NCBI GenBank assembly: GCA_009695405.1
Contig: SIAZ01000031.1
Location: forward strand, 1-19,311
DNA: 19,311 nucleotides
Source of the DNA: Pedosphaera sp.
GTDB lineage: Bacteria > Verrucomicrobiota > Verrucomicrobiia > Limisphaerales > UBA9464
Direction of reading: 5' to 3'
A model generated the notes under the pieces. The model had not been told where the DNA came from, did no database searches, and saw nothing but the letters and a program-made list of their open reading frames with translations. The translations under genes and the position numbers were made by a program. Shown here piece by piece: positions 16,445 through 19,311 of the stretch (the stretch's first letter is position 1; each line of letters begins with the position of its first letter).

Positions 16445-17182
16445 TCACCACCAAAAATGAGGGGCCGATCCGTCAGTTCTAATTTCCTGACGTGCAAATG
16501 AACGAAATTCAGAATGACCATCGAGGGCAAGAATATTTCCACCCGCCGGAAGTTGACCATTCAAATGAGCGGTACTATGCCCAGCCCAACCGCCGTCCAC
16601 TTTGGTGAAATTGCGGCTAGTACCGGTTCGTGTTGCCGAATTCGAGAGCGTTGCATCGGCGACAATCACCCTCGCTGAGGGGCCGGGTTCAAATTCCTGT
16701 CCGCCAACAATCCAAGACTTAGGATTAAAGTTTTCGGTGATATTAGTAATTTTGACCCGCCCCACCCCTTTGAAGGCAACAACATAGCCGATGACTCGAT
16801 AACCCGTGGCGGTGTCAGAGGCGACTTCGTTGGTGACCCCCGTTGTAAAACTCCAGAGCTGATTATTATTTTGTTTCTCAAAGCCGGGACAATAAAGAAT
16901 GCTTCTTTGGCCCCCATACCGCACAAATGCGTTGGCCGCTTTTGCTGGGAGATCCCAAGGCCAGACGGCTCCGGTACAGTCGGGAAATTGGTCGCGGTTA
17001 TCGTCCGAATACATGCGGATCGCTAACCCCAAATTTCTAAGATTACTTGAGCACTTGGTGACAATCGCTTTGCTCTTTGCTTTCCCAAGGGCCGGAAGCA
17101 ACATTCCAGCTAGGATAGCAATAATGGCGATCACAACCAGTAACTCGATCAGCGTAAAACCACTTCGTAGAGATTTTTTCAT
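16445..17182 (-). CDS. Prepilin-type cleavage domain protein (pseudopilin-like)
   Basis: The product is 245 residues from an ATG. A minimal leader, MKKSLRSG, precedes FTLIELLVVIAIIAILAGM with the glutamate at the usual fifth position after cleavage (G8/F9, E13). Its soluble domain is distinct from those of the two other prepilin-like proteins in the window and ends with HLNGQLPAGG followed by LALDGHSEFRSF, so the spacing in the H-X9-DG element is stretched to about 14 residues. A cysteine pair (KCSSNLRNLG and YCPGFEKQN) is also visible. As with its paralogues, membrane anchoring with the soluble domain outside is expected from the family. It is the first gene of a probable minus-strand unit with the two membrane-anchored coiled-coil genes. 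The spacer 17183-17375 upstream contains no gene and must hold its promoter. Confidence 0.9.
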   Translation of the reverse strand: MKKSLRSGFTLIELLVVIAIIAILAGMLLPALGKAKSKAIVTKCSSNLRNLGLAIRMYSDDNRDQFPDCTGAVWPWDLPAKAANAFVRYGGQRSILYCPGFEKQNNNQLWSFTTGVTNEVASDTATGYRVIGYVVAFKGVGRVKITNITENFNPKSWIVGGQEFEPGPSARVIVADATLSNSATRTGTSRNFTKVDGGWAGHSTAHLNGQLPAGGNILALDGHSEFRSFARQEIRTDGSAPHFWW

Positions 17183-17375
17183 AGAATAGTCATAAGGTTA
17201 TCAGAAGCTTAGAACTTAGTGTAGAGAGTCTAGTTCAGTCCCAAAAAGATTTATTGAGCTAATTCAAACCAATGTATCTGAAAATTAGTTCCACTCGTTC
17301 GATGCCGCCCAAATTATAGAATCTGTCTTCTCTGTTCCCCAATTAACTTGCAACCCATTGGATGGAAGGATGCTC

Positions 17376-19165
17376 TTAAGGATTGAGCGATCGCACAACC
17401 CGAAAATAACCTGCGTCCCCATCCAAGGGTTGAGTGAGACTTAGTGTGGGCCCCGAGCCTGTTACTGAGTTGGGGCTCAGATTGGTAAAGGGGCCTTTGA
17501 TTGTCAGAGACCTTTGTAAATGAAAATAGGAGCCGGCTGATGCTTCAACGGTGAACACTAATTGGTCATTCCGCCGTTCAAGAGATGTCCTGACAGGAGC
17601 GGATTCCTCAGGTTGTGGACCGAAATAAACCAGCGCTTTAGCCCAAGCCTTTAGACCACACTCCGCTCCCGCGATACGGCCGGGTAAATCATCGCAGGAC
17701 GCGTGAATCCCGCCCCAAATCCGAGAAATTCCCGCCTGATCAGCTGCATCGTAGTAGGTAGCCCATTCCAAGGCGATTGATTCAGTCGGTCCTAATTCTG
17801 TCCGAAGAAAGGTATTTGCAGAAAAGGTTTGCGTCGCCTTACCGCCCGGAAAAAACTCGGAACCAGTCAGTGCGGTTAGGACTTCGGCCGCGGCACGACT
17901 GAAGGTGCTGTGGCCGGAGATATATCCCGGAAAGGCGGGTGTCACAAAGTTACCCGCCTGATAAGGCCACCAGAAGTCACCGCGAATCCATTTAACCCCC
18001 GAATAAGCTTGAGTGATATTAGTAGGCCGACGCGGCCAAACTCGGAGCGCAATTATTCCCGCGGGTAACCCTTCATGACGGGCCGTTGCTTTGACCGTCT
18101 CCGCTGTTGTCCACTCAATCAAATCAGGCGTCAGTGGTAATCCGTAATTACTAAAGTTTGAAGTGGAAGAGGAATCTGAGGATTGCCCCATCGCCGCCAT
18201 AAACCGAACAACGGTCATAGGGCGCCAAACCATCATACTGCCTTTTTAATGTCCAAGCGGCGCAGGCGGCATCGTGCAAAGCAGCATTGAGAGCAAAATA
18301 CATCTTCACATCCCAATGAAGAGGATCGAATTCCGTTCCAAGGCCCTGAAATCGGGCGCGGAAGTCCGGATGATCACGCATTTGGTTGGCGAGTACATCC
18401 CAGTGGCCTGGCGGTGTTTCTGATTTGGGTCCATCAGCCCAATGTTCTGCGAGGACCCGAGTGAAATCCCCTCGTTTTACAACGTTTGGAGGATAGGGTT
18501 GCCCTGTTACCGGATTGAGAGATCGCCCTTTTCCATCGTTAGACCCCAATGAATTATTTCCGAATACACTAGGAGAAATATCAAGGGTGACACCGTCGTC
18601 AGGGCTAAGTTGGCTCGAAGCTCGAATGACTTCGACGATATTAGAGCGAAAAAGTTCTCGGGATTGACCTTCCAATTGAGGGGGTGGCCCTGAGTCTATC
18701 CACATTCCATGAGGCAGATTTCGGGTTAAAGCAAACGGTTGAACATCCCACCAGTGTGCGCCCTGAAATTTTTGAATCGAATCGACGCTGATGCCGTTCT
18801 GGGTTACGGCATCTGTGACGGCTAAGGCCTGCCATCGACTAATGAAAGTGGCCAAGGTATTCGGGACACCGATCAAGAGGGGCAGACCGTTTACACTTTT
18901 GTATCCACCGCCTTCAGGTGAGAAATCTTGGTATCCCTGCGCCTCCCGTGCTCCGTCGTTGATGAAGTGTTCATGGACACGACGGAAAATAAGCCTCCCC
19001 AATCCGTCGGGGGTGGAGGGATCCTCTGAGGTGCCATTTAAATCATAGCCTAACTTCACCATCCTTGAATCGAGGGCGGGTAGAGTAACGGACTGCCGAA
19101 TTGCCGCATTAAAGCGGGATCGAAGTAACCGGTATGCAGCATGGCTAATAGCAGCGCGGCGGGCC
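17376..19165 (-). pseudogene. Vanadium-dependent haloperoxidase/PAP2-like gene, frameshifted and 5'-truncated
   Basis: Two overlapping minus-strand frames encode one protein. The first part (to about 18227) includes a family segment, HWWDVQPFAL, and ends KRQYDG; the second resumes WRPMTVVRFMAAMG. Removing one T from a TTT (AAA at 18227-18229 on the plus strand) joins them and restores KRQYDGWRP, the K-X6-RP motif of vanadium haloperoxidases and PAP2 phosphatases. The other two motifs are intact: SGH in PGYISGHSTF and SR-X5-H in SRIWGGIH. A C-terminal module (about 17376-17640, with YFHLQRSLTIKGPF and YFRVVRSLNP) follows. Upstream, family-like sequence (RRAAISHAAYRLLRSRF) stays open beyond the ATG at 19062 to about 19165, where IS-like sequence begins, so the true start and signal peptide are missing. 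The original enzyme would have bound vanadate and oxidised halides, or hydrolysed phosphate, outside the cytoplasm. The frameshift could be a sequencing error; the truncation is harder to explain away. Confidence 0.85.
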
Positions 19166-19311
19166 TGGGCCTGCTTCGATAAAACGGACAGAGAAAAGGG
19201 AGTTATTGGTTAGTTATTTTTGAGTTCGAACTGAGCGGGTGAAAGGCCTCGGAGGGAGGTGTGACGGCGCTGGCGGTTATAGAAGATTTCAATGTAGTCG
19301 AAGATTTCGGA
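19166..19311 (-). mobile_element. IS3-family insertion sequence, right end (partial)
   Basis: The end of the transposase frame is followed by about 45 bases and then haloperoxidase coding sequence. On the plus strand the likely tip begins TGGGCCTGCTTCGATAAAAC at 19166, and it contains the TAAAACGGACAG pattern common in IS3-type terminal repeats. It begins with TG, as IS3-family tips do. The exact tip and target duplication cannot be confirmed because the other end lies outside the window. Confidence 0.6.
19210..19311 (-). CDS. IS3-family transposase (OrfB), C-terminal fragment
   Basis: The last 33 residues of an IS3-family transposase are read on the minus strand, entering from the window edge: SEIFDYIEIFYNRQRRH, then TSLRGLSPAQFELKNN and a TAA at 19210-19212. 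The pattern Y-I-E-x-F-Y-N-R-x-R-R-H followed by a short L-x-G-x-S-P-x-x-F tail is the highly conserved end of the rve integrase domain in OrfB of IS3, IS150 and related elements. The frame is open through the end of the window. The catalytic DDE residues lie outside, so activity cannot be judged. It belongs to a different family from the transposase fragment at the left edge. Confidence 0.93.
   Translation of the reverse strand, partial: SEIFDYIEIFYNRQRRHTSLRGLSPAQFELKNN

Noticed and set aside
18151..18236. Two overlapping minus-strand haloperoxidase genes
   Set aside because: The overlap is the product of a one-base frameshift; the two parts join exactly across the K-X6-RP motif.

Overview
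The window looks like Verrucomicrobiota DNA, of the Pedosphaera/Limisphaera type. The reasons are three genes whose products start with the same prepilin-like N-terminus, a PSD1-type (DUF1549/DUF1553) cytochrome paired with a DUF1501 protein, a DUF1080 protein, and large secreted proteins built from carbohydrate-binding-like modules. This placement rests on gene content only. No RNA gene, CRISPR array or phage module was seen.

Layout. Left edge (1-3320): the C-terminal end of a probable DDE transposase, then a long secreted-protein pseudogene with at least four frameshifts and one in-frame stop, ending at a clear rho-independent terminator. Centre-left (3611-7786): a secreted DUF1080 protein, a convergent exported dienelactone hydrolase-like protein, an RlmD/RumA-type RNA methyltransferase with a TRAM domain and iron-sulphur cysteines, and an exported PQQ-type beta-propeller. 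Centre-right (7820-15192): a prepilin-like gene on the minus strand, then the PSD1 cytochrome and DUF1501 pair in a likely operon, then a second prepilin-like gene. Right (15215-17182, minus strand): a third prepilin-like gene followed by two small unrecognised proteins, each with a C-terminal membrane anchor and a coiled-coil-like segment; the last two are translationally coupled. Right edge (17376-19311, minus strand): a vanadium-haloperoxidase/PAP2-type gene broken by a one-base frameshift, its 5' end replaced by an IS3-family element whose transposase C-terminus runs off the window.

How the genes fit together. Most intact products carry export signals (Sec, Tat or prepilin-type), so the region mainly serves the cell envelope or periplasm. 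DUF1080, PSD1, DUF1501 and PQQ-propeller proteins are typical of the enlarged secretomes of Verrucomicrobiota and Planctomycetota and are often linked to polysaccharide use, but no substrate can be read from this sequence. The RNA methyltransferase is the one clear housekeeping enzyme. Damage is confined to the two genes next to transposase sequences, while the roughly 13.5 kb between them is intact.

I found no clearly new defence or mobile system. The least explained locus is the pair of membrane-anchored coiled-coil proteins at 15215-16375. The most instructive sequence events are the four-copy GGGC repeat that breaks the left pseudogene and the one-base lesion inside the K-X6-RP motif of the haloperoxidase.
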